Shown piece after piece: positions 9,279 through 17,458 of a DNA stretch of 64,000 nucleotides. Position 1 is the stretch's first letter. Each line of letters opens with the position of its first letter. The DNA lies in the NCBI GenBank assembly GCA_026390815.1, contig JAPLFH010000003.1, positions 43,773-107,772 on the forward strand, written 5' to 3'. A program made the position numbers and the translations under genes. The notes beneath the pieces were generated by a model that made no database searches, was not told the DNA's origin, and saw only the letters and a program-made list of their open reading frames with translations. Origin of the DNA: Ignavibacteriales bacterium. Its GTDB lineage: Bacteria; Bacteroidota; Ignavibacteria; Ignavibacteriales; SURF-24.

Positions 9279-10251
9279 CTAAAGCGCTTGTTTCTATTAA
9301 ATACTTTTCGGCTGCAAGATATTCTTGTGGTGAAATAATAATTCTATTCTCCTTATTCATAGCAAAGCTTCTATCCTTAGTTATATTGGCTTCATATTCT
9401 TTAATTATCTTTTTTGCAATATCTTTTTTTATAATTTTGAATTCATTTTTATTAATAAAAGTTGTGTTCATAAGTGAATTACATTCATGAAGTGAGCATA
9501 ACCTAACCTGATTTAATGATAGTGTAATTTGACCAAAAATTCCATTTGTTCTTTGTCCTAACCTGTTTAACATATATAAAAAACTGCTATCATTATTCAG
9601 ACGCAAATAAGGGGAATTGATAAATAGGATATTGTAAACCTCACTTACACTCATAATAAAATTGATCCACTCCCAATACTTCTCAGAATCCTGGTGATAA
9701 AATGGAAAGTATCCATTGTTATAATTGTAATCACAATGACCAAAAGCTAATTTATTTGTAAAATTTTTTGATGAAATAATAATCTTTTCAAGATCATTAA
9801 AAGCTTTTTTGCTTTCTATAATTGGTATTATTTCTAAAAATTCAATTTTTCTGTTCTTTAATATTTCTGAACATTTTTGTATTTCTTCTCCGCTTTCAAT
9901 TTTCGGAAGGAATATACAATCCAGCGATATTCCACTTTTAATGCTTTCCAGTGTTTCAATGTCATTATAAAATTCTTTAGATCCAAAAACATTTATCCTT
10001 ATACCAACTTTTGGTTTAACAAAATATTTAACTATAGATTCAATAGAACTTTTCACTTTTGCTCTGTGCATTTTTTTTTCTGCTTTTTTACCTGGTAAGT
10101 CTCTAACAATATCTTCAAGATCAAAACAAAGTACTGCATCTAATTCAAATATACTCCTGGCAAATTCCTGGATCTTATCATTAGTTGCTTTAGCAAAATG
10201 ATATTTCTTAATTCTCAATTTCATGTTTTTAGTATTAACCCCAATATCCAT
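9262..10251 (-). CDS. HpcH/HpaI aldolase / citrate-lyase-beta-like protein
   Basis: A 329-residue protein with the TIM-barrel signature of the HpcH/HpaI-CitE family: LCFDLEDIV (metal and substrate strand), GIRINVFGS with the conserved Arg, IFLPKIES, EIIPIIES with the metal-binding Glu region, and KLAFGHCDYN. Members cleave or form C-C bonds with acyl-CoA or oxaloacetate-like substrates; this one's substrate is unknown. The ATG at 10251 lacks a good ribosome binding site and 10224 is an alternative start. It is the first gene of a two-gene unit between repeat copies 1 and 2. Confidence 0.75.
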   Translation of the reverse strand: MDIGVNTKNMKLRIKKYHFAKATNDKIQEFARSIFELDAVLCFDLEDIVRDLPGKKAEKKMHRAKVKSSIESIVKYFVKPKVGIRINVFGSKEFYNDIETLESIKSGISLDCIFLPKIESGEEIQKCSEILKNRKIEFLEIIPIIESKKAFNDLEKIIISSKNFTNKLAFGHCDYNYNNGYFPFYHQDSEKYWEWINFIMSVSEVYNILFINSPYLRLNNDSSFLYMLNRLGQRTNGIFGQITLSLNQVRLCSLHECNSLMNTTFINKNEFKIIKKDIAKKIIKEYEANITKDRSFAMNKENRIIISPQEYLAAEKYLIETSALDASKN

Positions 10252-10359
10252 TGTATATAAATATTTCCATCTATCTTTGTTGCTGAAGTAACATTAGAAA
10301 ATCCGTTCATGGCTAAGTTATATTTTATTCTATTTCTTAAATCCAGCGATATTGTTGTT

Positions 10360-10505
10360 AATTTTAGTTTTCTAAGGCAAGGTTTAGACATTGCCGACCG
10401 AGAAAGGCACTACAAGCAATTATTTTTTTCTTCCCCGCATTGGTATGCTTACATTACCCTTTTTTTTATCGTTGTTAACACTGCATGGGATGATCTGTGA
10501 CGAGT
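10360..10505. repeat. inter-module repeat, copy 2
   Basis: Second copy of the repeat seen at 8328 and 11390. Shared blocks are GGCACTACAAGCAATT, TTCTTCCCCGCATTGGTATG, CTTACATTACCCTTTTTT, then ATCGTTGTTAACACTGCATG followed by a GATGATCTGTGACG tail. The 5' hairpin block is replaced or diverged here. It separates the HpcH/SGNH unit from the higBA unit. Short open frames across it are not coding. Nothing else is visible in the remaining gap from 10506 to 10665. Confidence 0.7.
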
Positions 10506-10665
10506 TGGTATCTGTATAATGCCGAACAGTTTAAAGTAGCCGATTTTAGTCCACAATTTTGCATTTATCAAAATTAACTTATAAAATGAACTAATTCGTT
10601 TTTTGAACAAAAATGCATTTTATAAACAGGTCCATTAGTAGTTGCTGGTTATACACATTTTAGTG

Positions 10666-10941
10666 TTAAACTACTTCTATTCTGACTCTTCTTCCTAATG
10701 TTCTTGCGTAACGCCCAAGGGTAGAAAGCTTAATATCCTCTGAATGATTTTCTATTCTTGATATGACAGACTTTTTTGTTTTTAACTTTTTTGCTAATTC
10801 TTCTTGAGTTAATCCGGATTTTACACGCAACTGTTTAAGTAATATACCTATTTTAAAATTCTGATAACCTATATCATAATTTTCTGCAAACTCTGCATCT
10901 TCTTTTTTTCTTTGTGCAACATATTTTTTCAAATCACTCAT
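10666..10941 (-). CDS. higA: HigA-type XRE antitoxin
   Basis: Small DNA-binding antitoxin expected to neutralise the adjacent HigB-like toxin and repress the operon. The C-terminal half has an XRE helix-turn-helix reading KSGLTQEELAKKLKTKKSVI followed by SRIENH. The ATG at 10941 is chosen over a longer frame because AAGGAAG lies eight bases upstream and the start overlaps the toxin stop by 8 bases, normal for higBA. Length (91 residues) fits the family. A palindrome upstream of higB could be its operator. Confidence 0.85.
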   Translation of the reverse strand: MSDLKKYVAQRKKEDAEFAENYDIGYQNFKIGILLKQLRVKSGLTQEELAKKLKTKKSVISRIENHSEDIKLSTLGRYARTLGRRVRIEVV

Positions 10942-11290
10942 TTCTTTTCTTCCTTTTATAATAGTTTCTTTTTCTTTCTTCTGCAACCTTAATTTCACTC
11001 AACGGTGTTTTTTGTGTTTTCTTCGCAAATCCATTTGTTACCATAAAATTTCCATCTGGCTTAAAAAAACCTAATAACCTAAAAATATCCCCAGAATAAA
11101 TTATTCTGATTGCCCAAATATCATCTGTGTTCCTTAACTTCTCAAAGTATTGTTTAGGAACTAAAGAAGTTTCCTCAAAAAGTTCTAAAATCCAAGTAAC
11201 TTTTTTAGCTTGTTTTCCCGTAAGAGAATTAAGAAATTCTTTTGCTGGATATTTTCCAGATTCCAGTTGATAAAAATTTACTTCTCGCAT
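10934..11290 (-). CDS. higB: HigB-like toxin (Gp49/RelE superfamily)
   Basis: A 118-residue toxin-like protein with the phage-Gp49/HigB pattern: EFLNSLTGKQAKKVTWILEL, then KLRNTDDIWAIRIIYSGDIF and RLLGFFKPDGNFMVTNGFAK, ending in a basic tail. This group belongs to the RelE superfamily of ribosome-dependent mRNA interferases. The toxin-first order, followed by an XRE antitoxin overlapping by 8 bases, is the defining higBA arrangement. The assignment is by motif and context; activity is inferred. Confidence 0.85.
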   Translation of the reverse strand: MREVNFYQLESGKYPAKEFLNSLTGKQAKKVTWILELFEETSLVPKQYFEKLRNTDDIWAIRIIYSGDIFRLLGFFKPDGNFMVTNGFAKKTQKTPLSEIKVAEERKRNYYKRKKRNE

Positions 11291-11297
11291 TTGTAAA

Positions 11298-11315
11298 GTT
11301 AGCCTAAATGCTAAC
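11298..11315. promoter_or_regulatory. operator-like palindrome upstream of higBA
   Basis: The sequence GTTAGC-CTAAAT-GCTAAC is a perfect 6-bp inverted repeat with a 6-bp spacer, 7 bases upstream of the higB start codon. Its position between repeat copy 3 and the gene fits an autoregulatory HigA operator. Binding itself is inferred. Confidence 0.5.
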
Positions 11316-11389
11316 CTTAATCAACAGAAAACCTTAATATTTTTATTGCGTATAACGATGTTGCCGCTAACCGGCTGCCCATTAATATT

Positions 11390-11530
11390 AAGAAAGCTAA
11401 CTACAGTTGTAGTTACGAAAAAGGAACTACAATCATTTAAATTTATTCTTCCACGCATTGGTATGCTTACATTACCCTTTTTATTATCGTTGTGTTAGCA
11501 CTACACAGATTGATAAATTACGTGAAGGAA
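11390..11530. repeat. inter-module repeat, copy 3
   Basis: Third copy of the repeat. It has the hairpin AACTACAGTTGTAGTT (as in copy 1), GGAACTACAATCATTT, TTCTTCCACGCATTGGTATG, CTTACATTACCCTTTTT, ATCGTTGTGTTAGCACTACA and a terminal AAATTACGTGAAG. It lies upstream of higBA, just as copies 1 and 2 lie upstream of their modules. Shared blocks of up to ~30 identical bases with copy 2 show common descent rather than chance. Confidence 0.75.
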
Positions 11531-11600
11531 TGGTTTGAAGTAATGCAACTCAGATTGATTCATATTATTCTATACCAGTTGTGTGAATTAAATTGTAAAC

Positions 11601-11620
11601 CCCGCCTACCGGCTGGCAGG
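11601..11620. repeat. palindromic miniature insert inside a hairpin
   Basis: CCCGCCTACCGGCTGGCAGG interrupts the sequence AAAC^CGTTAAAACGGTTT, which without it would be a near-perfect hairpin. It matches, in reverse orientation, the 19-bp inserts near 21695 and 63706. The surrounding 11531-11774 gap holds no gene but has other small palindromes: one around CGAATTAATTCG, AACTGTTTTAACAGTT at 11705-11720, and ATAACCGGTTAT at 11747-11758. Confidence 0.65.
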
Positions 11621-11774
11621 CGTTAAAACGGTTTTTATTTGCGTGGTTTATTAAGTAACCTACGAATTAATTCGTGGGTTGGCTAAAGAAAAGACTAGAT
11701 CGTTAACTGTTTTAACAGTTTATCATTCTAAAATTTTTTAATTCACATAACCGGTTATTTTATATAACTTTTTA

Positions 11775-12110
11775 TTACCCTAAAAATTTATCGCCATTAA
11801 AATGAATTGTATGATCAGGATCATTTCTTAACCAGATATAACTTCCCCAAGATATTTTTTGTGAAATTTTTGATAATTCATTCCTATCATTGAATAGTGT
11901 AAAAAAAACAACTTTACCTTTCCAATTTTTTAAATAGGATAAAATTCTATCCTTCTGCTCTTCAGATACAATTCCATTTTTACTTTGTGCAAAGATAATA
12001 TAAATTGTGTCTTCCCTACAAAATGCATTAATTGATTTATCCAGTAGAAAAATCTTTTTCGCTTTTTTAATAAATCGTTTTTTAAAATCAATAACAATCC
12101 CAACTTTCAT
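11775..12110 (-). pseudogene. C-terminal remnant of a BsuBI/PstI-type restriction endonuclease (tentative)
   Basis: A 111-residue frame whose end reads ISWGSYIWLRNDPDHTIHFN then GDKFLG, closely resembling the C-terminus I recall for BsuBI/PstI-family type II restriction enzymes. Upstream, GKVVFFTLFNDRNELSKI fits the strand before it. Full-length members are around 300 residues, so most of the enzyme is missing, and the expected catalytic Glu-Ala pair appears as FAQ. Just upstream is a truncated DNA methylase, matching the usual methylase-then-nuclease order. I read both as a decayed restriction-modification pair. Confidence 0.5.
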
Positions 12111-12117
12111 ATTATCC

Positions 12118-12435
12118 TCAGTTTAATAAATTAATTAATAATATGTCTTTTGATTTATTTGTTTTAGCAAGATTTTCAATTAATGAACAAGCTATTACTC
12201 CGATACTACTCCCCGGATCTGAGATTTTACTTTTTGCTTTTTGATTAAATAAAAGATTTGCCATATAATTGGCAATTTCAACTGGAGTAAAAAACTGTCC
12301 TAGATTTTTTTTATGAGTTGAGGTAACCTGTGAAGTATATAATAAACCTAATCTATCAGCATAAGTTGTAGGTGTTTCATCTTTTGCCGAAGGCATGGAT
12401 TTCCAAATTGGTGTTACATCATTCCCGTCTCTCAT
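12118..12435 (-). pseudogene. truncated N6-adenine DNA methylase (Eco57I-like N-terminal fragment)
   Basis: A 105-residue frame with KKNLGQFFTPVEIANYMANL, the conserved start of the Eco57I-type methylase domain, then ISDPGSSIGVIACSLIENL, which is SAM-binding motif I. The frame stops soon after motif I, long before the catalytic NPPY motif, so it cannot be an active methylase. Seven bases later a restriction-enzyme-like remnant begins. The deletion seems to have removed the rest of the methylase and the start of its partner. Confidence 0.7.
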
Positions 12436-12566
12436 AGAGCAAAAATACTGATATAAAACTTCCTATTCAATCATTTAAAAATATTTAAAAAACTGCTATG
12501 CAAGTTCTTATCATGTGTTACCTATTAACTATTTTTTCTTCCCAGCAAGTGATCAGCAGGAAATTA

Positions 12567-13289
12567 TTAAGCGGCTTTTTTTATTCCCGGCATTTCATCC
12601 CAGGTTCTTCCTTCAAGCAATCGTCCATTCTTCTTTTTATTTACACCGCCCCATTGCTTGAAGAAGAAAGGCACATTGGCTCTATTGCATTTATCTTTTA
12701 TAGTTACTACCCATTCCTCTTCCATCGGTCTCGCACTGGGACCTGATTCCCCTCCAACAATTACCCAATCGATATTTTTTAAATTTAATTTTGTAATTGG
12801 TCCAATCAATGGTTCAATTGATAAAAACTTCGTTTGTGCTTCTGTCTTTCTTAAATCATCAATTCTAAAAGTATAATCCTGGTTTTCTACACTTACTCCC
12901 ATCCATATATTTTCTGCCCAGGTTAATTTTTTATTTAATTCCCATAATCTATCGGAACGTTTTGTTAGAATCTGGAAGCGATGCCAATAAGCTTTATTCA
13001 TTACATCAAACATTTTTTGTATAAATTCAACTGGCACATTTTTATGAAAAAGATCACTCATTGAGTTAACAAAAATAGTCTGTGGTTTTTTCCAGGATAA
13101 GGGTAGTTCTAAAACCTGTTCTTGTAAAGTTAACTTAAATCCCTTTTCGTAATTAGGAGAGCCCATAGCTTTCAAGCGTTTTGCCATGCGCTCAGCATAA
13201 CAAAACTTGCAGCCGGAACTAATTTTATTGCAGCCTGTTATTGGATTCCAGGTTGATTCAGTCCATTCTATAGAAGATTTTTGTGCCAT
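12567..13289 (-). CDS. DUF5131 / phage Gp37-Gp68 family protein
   Basis: A 240-residue protein starting with [20 protein letters not shown] and a CysX6CysX2Cys group ([11 protein letters not shown]) that resembles the cluster-binding region of radical-SAM-like proteins. Other conserved parts are [27 protein letters not shown] and [10 protein letters not shown]. The family is found in phages, plasmids and defence islands, usually paired with the three-Cys-motif partner TcmP. Only a remnant of tcmP survives just upstream. The biochemical role of this pair is not established to my knowledge. Confidence 0.85.
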   Translation of the reverse strand: MAQKSSIEWTESTWNPITGCNKISSGCKFCYAERMAKRLKAMGSPNYEKGFKLTLQEQVLELPLSWKKPQTIFVNSMSDLFHKNVPVEFIQKMFDVMNKAYWHRFQILTKRSDRLWELNKKLTWAENIWMGVSVENQDYTFRIDDLRKTEAQTKFLSIEPLIGPITKLNLKNIDWVIVGGESGPSARPMEEEWVVTIKDKCNRANVPFFFKQWGGVNKKKNGRLLEGRTWDEMPGIKKAA

Positions 13290-13291
13290 AT

Positions 13292-13447
13292 TTAAAATTC
13301 AAATTCTGGTTCAGTATTCCTTTTCTTTACTTTCTTCCAAAAATTATATCCTTGTTCGTGCCTTGAAAAAAATGCTAAATAATATAATGGTAAATTCTTT
13401 TCATCTGATCTAATTGAAATAAAAAGCTGGATAAAACTTAAAGGAAT
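13292..13447 (-). pseudogene. C-terminal remnant of tcmP (three-Cys-motif partner)
   Basis: The minus strand just upstream of the DUF5131 gene is open for about 51 codons without a start and reads ...NLPLYYLAFFSRHEQGYNFW then KKV..., which resembles the C-terminal end of TcmP proteins, the usual partner of DUF5131. The three-Cys region and the rest of the gene are absent, and an in-frame stop lies at 13448-13450. The gap 13451-13704 has AT-rich sequence with no gene. This is a recollected family resemblance, not a searched match. Confidence 0.5.
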
Positions 13448-13704
13448 TTAGAAAGAAAGGAAATAGAAAAAGAGATGATATCAATCTCAAATGATAATTT
13501 TGTAAATCATTATGTAATTTTTTTCGTCAATAGTATTTTATTCAAAATTTTTCCTAAATTATTTATTGTTACCAAATATTTAATTCCACCTAAATTATCA
13601 CAAGAAATAAAGCTCTTTTAAATATTATAAATTAAGAATTATTGTTCTTATTTATTTTATAGAATCAAAATAAACACTTTCAAAGCTTGAAAAGCGACAC
13701 TTTA

Positions 13705-14850
13705 TTATAAAAGTTTTATTTTAGTTATTCGATCCATAGAATTAATATATATCTCTATTGCAAATGTACGCAATAAATCACGACCATATAAAACTTGCCT
13801 GTTTTTATTATTTTGAATAAATGTACTACTTTCCCAATCTTTCACAACTATGATTGTTAATTCTTTTTGAATTTCTTTTTCGAAATCATCAATTAATGAA
13901 ATTGTTACTTTTTTTGTAAAATATTTGTAATCTCTACCTAAATGTATCCCGTATTCATTTGAACATATAAAATCAAAAATACTTGGTTCAACCAAATTTG
14001 AGGTAATAAATGAGCAATAAGCACCTGTATCAAAATCATCTTTGATAATTCTATCATTAATTTTTGCAACAATAGTGGGATAAAAATCATTATCCAAATT
14101 TGTACGATTCCATTGTGTTAAAACATTTGGATCATAAAATGTATCTTCAGGCAATAATAATTTACTATAGGCAAACGGAATAAGATTTGTTCTATCACCA
14201 ATTTGCACGAGTTCTTTTTCATTTGGAAATTCTAACAAATCAGAAGAACCTTTATATAAATTTTCACCTATTACAACACACCATAGCCAGTTTTTTTTTG
14301 TTAATTCAATATCTATCCAATGTCCATGTTTCTCCCAATGAGATTCAACTGCTTTACTATAAAAGGATGTATTTGTAATGTAGTCATGGAATGTAATTAA
14401 TTCCGGATAAATATTTTTGACTTTATTATACTTGCCAGATTTTTCAAGAATAGTTTTAAAAAACCTTTGTGATAATAAAGGTTTTTGAAAATTTATTTCC
14501 TTTTGTTCTGTAATTATAGCTAAAGAATTATCAATATAACTTTTATATTGTGGATCTGTTGTATAGGCACTATAAACATAAGTGGGTAAATGTTTAATTT
14601 TTTTATTTATATCTGATAAAAATCTTGCTCCATTTTCTAAAGCATCAAAAGGATCCATTTTGCAATCAACAATTAATCCACTATAATAATTAGTTTTTGA
14701 TTCTAGAAAATTATTAGCTTCATTAATGGATGTAGCAACTTGAATTTCAAATAATTGTTTTCCTTCAATGATTAATAATTGTTTATAATTTTCTATGAAT
14801 TGTGGTTCATCGTCCATCCATAATAATGGGATTTGATTTTTCACAGACAT
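13705..14850 (-). CDS. receiver domain fused to a retropepsin-like aspartic protease
   Basis: 381 residues with three parts. Residues 1-135 form a response-regulator receiver: acidic pair D13/D14 in WMDDEP, phospho-acceptor D62 in LIVDCKMDP, S94, and K123 in FQKPLL. Residues ~175-245 resemble a DUF5678-type module (WLWCVVIGENLYKGSSDLL...IPFAYSK). Residues ~255-381 look like a retropepsin: YPTIVAKINDRIIKDDFDTG with catalytic D274-T-G-A277, then YCSFIT, and near the end VLYGRDLLRTFAIEI, comparable to the IIGRNLL segment of HIV-1 protease. No DNA-binding output domain is present. It begins 2 bases after the kinase stop, with GAGGA upstream. Inference: kinase-controlled proteolysis of an unknown target. 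Confidence 0.75.
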   Translation of the reverse strand: MSVKNQIPLLWMDDEPQFIENYKQLLIIEGKQLFEIQVATSINEANNFLESKTNYYSGLIVDCKMDPFDALENGARFLSDINKKIKHLPTYVYSAYTTDPQYKSYIDNSLAIITEQKEINFQKPLLSQRFFKTILEKSGKYNKVKNIYPELITFHDYITNTSFYSKAVESHWEKHGHWIDIELTKKNWLWCVVIGENLYKGSSDLLEFPNEKELVQIGDRTNLIPFAYSKLLLPEDTFYDPNVLTQWNRTNLDNDFYPTIVAKINDRIIKDDFDTGAYCSFITSNLVEPSIFDFICSNEYGIHLGRDYKYFTKKVTISLIDDFEKEIQKELTIIVVKDWESSTFIQNNKNRQVLYGRDLLRTFAIEIYINSMDRITKIKLL

Positions 14851-14852
14851 AT

Positions 14853-17018
14853 TTATTCCTCACATATTGGTAATAATATTTCTAAGACTGCTTCTTTACC
14901 TGGTACAGATTTAATAAATTTAATGGATCCATTAAAATATTGTATCAATTTCCGCGCATAAAACAAACCTAAACCAGTTCCATCTGGCCAAGTAGTAAAG
15001 AATTCATTAAATAATGAAGGTAATATTTGAGCCTCAATTCCTACACCCGTATCACTTATTTCAATTCGAAGCATTTTTGATTCAACAAGTTTCCTAACTG
15101 CTACAAATATTTCTTTCTTAGGAGATAATTTATTTTCTTTAATAGCTTTAATAGAATTATTAAATAAATTAATTAGACTTTCGTATGCTAAATTTTTATC
15201 AATAATTACTAAATAATCTTCATTTGTCAACGAATGCTTAATACTAATATTTGTTCGAATAAGTCTATCTTCTATATACTTTATTGCAGGTCGCACGACA
15301 TTTTCGACGAATAATATTTTTTGCGAAATTGGTTTTAATGTTTTTCCTCTTTCTTGTGCTTGCTTAACAAGACCTGAACATAAATTCAATAATATTTTAA
15401 AGTTTTTTATTTGTTCTTCTAGTTCTTCTTTTTTACTATTTGGTTGTCCTGCTAAAGCATCTAAAAGCATTAACTCAGATCCTATTGTATAAACATGATT
15501 TCCTAACTCATGGAAAATTCTTAATGATACTTCTCTATAGAAAAACAAACTATCAGCTCTTTCTACCATCTTTTGTTTGATTTCTAATTTTTGAAATATT
15601 TCTGAAATAGATCTAATATTTGCTAATAAATTACTTATTGGTTCACTAAAGATTCTTAATGCAAGTAACTGTTCAATACCGAAAGCATTAATTTCATTAA
15701 AATTACCAACTTTAATTGCCCCTATATTTATTCCACTTTTAATTAATGGGTAATACATTACACTTTTTTCATCTTCAATAGTCTTTGGAGTAATAATGAA
15801 ATTTAATTTTACTTTTTCCCAATTTTCAAATGAAATATTGTTTGGATTGAATTGAATAGCTTCACAGGTTAAGTCATCAAATGTCTTAGTAATAAAAAAA
15901 GCTTTGTTGTTTTTTATACAATGATATGTTAGACAATTATTCGAACTGAAATATTCTGTTTCAATCCCTCTTTCATAATGTTTATAGATTTTCCTAAAAT
16001 AAAGTTTATTATTCTCTTCTTTTACAACTTCTAAAATTGAAATTCCGTTAGCATTAAAAAAATTATTTAATATTTTAATTACATCATAAAGAACATCATC
16101 CTTTTCTCTATGAATATTTTCGATTTGTGTTAAGGTTTTTAAATTTTCATATTCTTGTTGCACCGTAATATGTCTCATAAGATGGAATATTTCTCGAGAA
16201 CATAATTCATAAGAACTTATAAAACATTTGACCATATCATCTTTTGGGAATACATAAATTATATAGCTATAAACACCATTAAGAATAAATTTTGTAACAT
16301 AGTACAAAATTTTTCCATTATAACTAGTTCTAATATTATTTGTTAATCCCGGTAATAATTCCTCACTAACAAATAAACTTTCATTTTTTGTTAATGCTTC
16401 ATCTAATTCATTTATATATTTTTTTGTTATTAATTCAAAATCCATTTTTATTAAACCTGCACTGGTATTAATGGAATATATTCCGGGAATATTTTCGCTT
16501 CTAATAACAGCAATAAACAAAGAATCAATTTCTTTAAAAGATTTATTTAAGAATTTGTTGATTTTAATTTCTTGATTTATTTCTTTACGGGCTTCTTCAT
16601 AATAAGAAATTAAATTTTTTATTTTATTTGATTGAATATTTAATTTGATATTTTCATATAAAGCATAAATTTTGGTTAGTAAATAAATTATATAATCTGC
16701 TGCTTTTTTATTAATAAAATGTATATTGCTATAACCTTTAAATAAATTGATCTCAACTGTTATCAAATTACTATGAATAAACACTATCTGAATTGAATCA
16801 TTACTCTTTATTTCTTTTGTTTTTTCGAAAATTAAATTAACATTTATATCCTCTGTAAGATTAATTACTAGTATTTTCCCACTAATTTTTTCATCCATAA
16901 ACTTCATGAGCTGTTCAATATCATTTAATTCCAGCATTTGAGCACAGAGATCTATTTTTTTAATAATTGAAAATTCTTTTTTACTGAGTTTAAATGATGC
17001 TATTTTAAAGGTAACCAA
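14853..17018 (-). CDS. soluble GAF-domain sensor histidine kinase
   Basis: Kinase expected to phosphorylate the adjacent receiver-protease. Counting from an upstream ATG at 17084, motifs are H525 in the IFHELGNH phosphotransfer helix, N-box around N642/N643 (LFNNSIKAI), G1 box DTGVG at 678-682, and G2 box GTGLGL at 702-707. A GAF-like sensor domain spans about 325-485; the first 200 residues are alpha/beta with no clear family. No membrane helices are seen. The ATG frame would overlap the upstream gene by 53 bases; instead a TTG at 17018 follows AAGGAG with 7-base spacing right after the neighbour's stop, so I prefer it (721 residues). Stop is 2 bases from the next gene. Confidence 0.88.
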   Translation of the reverse strand: MVTFKIASFKLSKKEFSIIKKIDLCAQMLELNDIEQLMKFMDEKISGKILVINLTEDINVNLIFEKTKEIKSNDSIQIVFIHSNLITVEINLFKGYSNIHFINKKAADYIIYLLTKIYALYENIKLNIQSNKIKNLISYYEEARKEINQEIKINKFLNKSFKEIDSLFIAVIRSENIPGIYSINTSAGLIKMDFELITKKYINELDEALTKNESLFVSEELLPGLTNNIRTSYNGKILYYVTKFILNGVYSYIIYVFPKDDMVKCFISSYELCSREIFHLMRHITVQQEYENLKTLTQIENIHREKDDVLYDVIKILNNFFNANGISILEVVKEENNKLYFRKIYKHYERGIETEYFSSNNCLTYHCIKNNKAFFITKTFDDLTCEAIQFNPNNISFENWEKVKLNFIITPKTIEDEKSVMYYPLIKSGINIGAIKVGNFNEINAFGIEQLLALRIFSEPISNLLANIRSISEIFQKLEIKQKMVERADSLFFYREVSLRIFHELGNHVYTIGSELMLLDALAGQPNSKKEELEEQIKNFKILLNLCSGLVKQAQERGKTLKPISQKILFVENVVRPAIKYIEDRLIRTNISIKHSLTNEDYLVIIDKNLAYESLINLFNNSIKAIKENKLSPKKEIFVAVRKLVESKMLRIEISDTGVGIEAQILPSLFNEFFTTWPDGTGLGLFYARKLIQYFNGSIKFIKSVPGKEAVLEILLPICEE

Positions 17019-17031
17019 ATCAATTCTCCTT

Positions 17032-17373
17032 CTACCTAGACCAGGCCATAAAATATCTCTTCTTTGGTACAATTTCTTCTGCATCTATTTTACTACTATT
17101 GGCGTTAAAATTCTTCAAACTAGTCATTTCGGAAATTCCAAATGCACTTGAATAAATTATAAAGCTATTAAACAAAGCTAAAATACAAGAGATAAATGAA
17201 ATCTCATTTTTTATTATAATAGCCGTATAAGAAATTAATAATGATATAAAAAAACCCACATATTTAGGTTTCAATTTAAAAAGAAAAAACAAGGTTTGAG
17301 CTGAAAAATAAGTTGCCGTTACTGCACCACTTAAAGTAAGAATATCTTCAGTAGTTAACAATTCTTGAATCAT
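17032..17373 (-). CDS. small three-helix membrane protein of the kinase cluster
   Basis: A 113-residue protein with three hydrophobic stretches: LSGAVTATYFSAQTLFFLF, YVGFFISLLISYTAIII and ISFISCILALFNSFIIY, then a polar tail of ~35 residues (NANSSKIDAEEIVPKKRY). No family is recognised; the size recalls holins, but that is only a size match. Its stop codon is followed at once by the ribosome binding site of the kinase gene, so the two are translationally linked. It could be the sensor partner, the effector or the substrate of the protease. No choice can be made from sequence alone. Confidence 0.6.
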   Translation of the reverse strand: MIQELLTTEDILTLSGAVTATYFSAQTLFFLFKLKPKYVGFFISLLISYTAIIIKNEISFISCILALFNSFIIYSSAFGISEMTSLKNFNANSSKIDAEEIVPKKRYFMAWSR

Positions 17374-17458
17374 TTTTATCTCCTCTTAAGGGATTAATAT
17401 AATTTATTATTTTTGTATTTCTATTCTTAAAGTCTATTAAACAAATGCCCTTCTATCA

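Noticed and set aside
10309..10500. Plus-strand open frame of 63 codons
   Set aside because: It lies across repeat copy 2 and has no recognisable protein pattern.
11341..11500. Canonical integron attC site in repeat copy 3
   Set aside because: Inverted pieces such as AACGAT/ATCGTT and GCTAAC/GTTAGC exist, but their order is not nested as an attC fold requires, and the RYYYAAC/GTTRRRY boxes are not matched exactly. I keep only the looser cassette-like description.
13705..14850. Ordinary DNA-binding response regulator
   Set aside because: No winged-helix, LuxR or Fis-type output domain follows the receiver; the C-terminal part carries DTGA and GRDLL motifs instead.
17032..17373. Phage holin
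   Set aside because: Size and helix count fit, but there is no endolysin or phage gene nearby and the gene is coupled to a histidine kinase.
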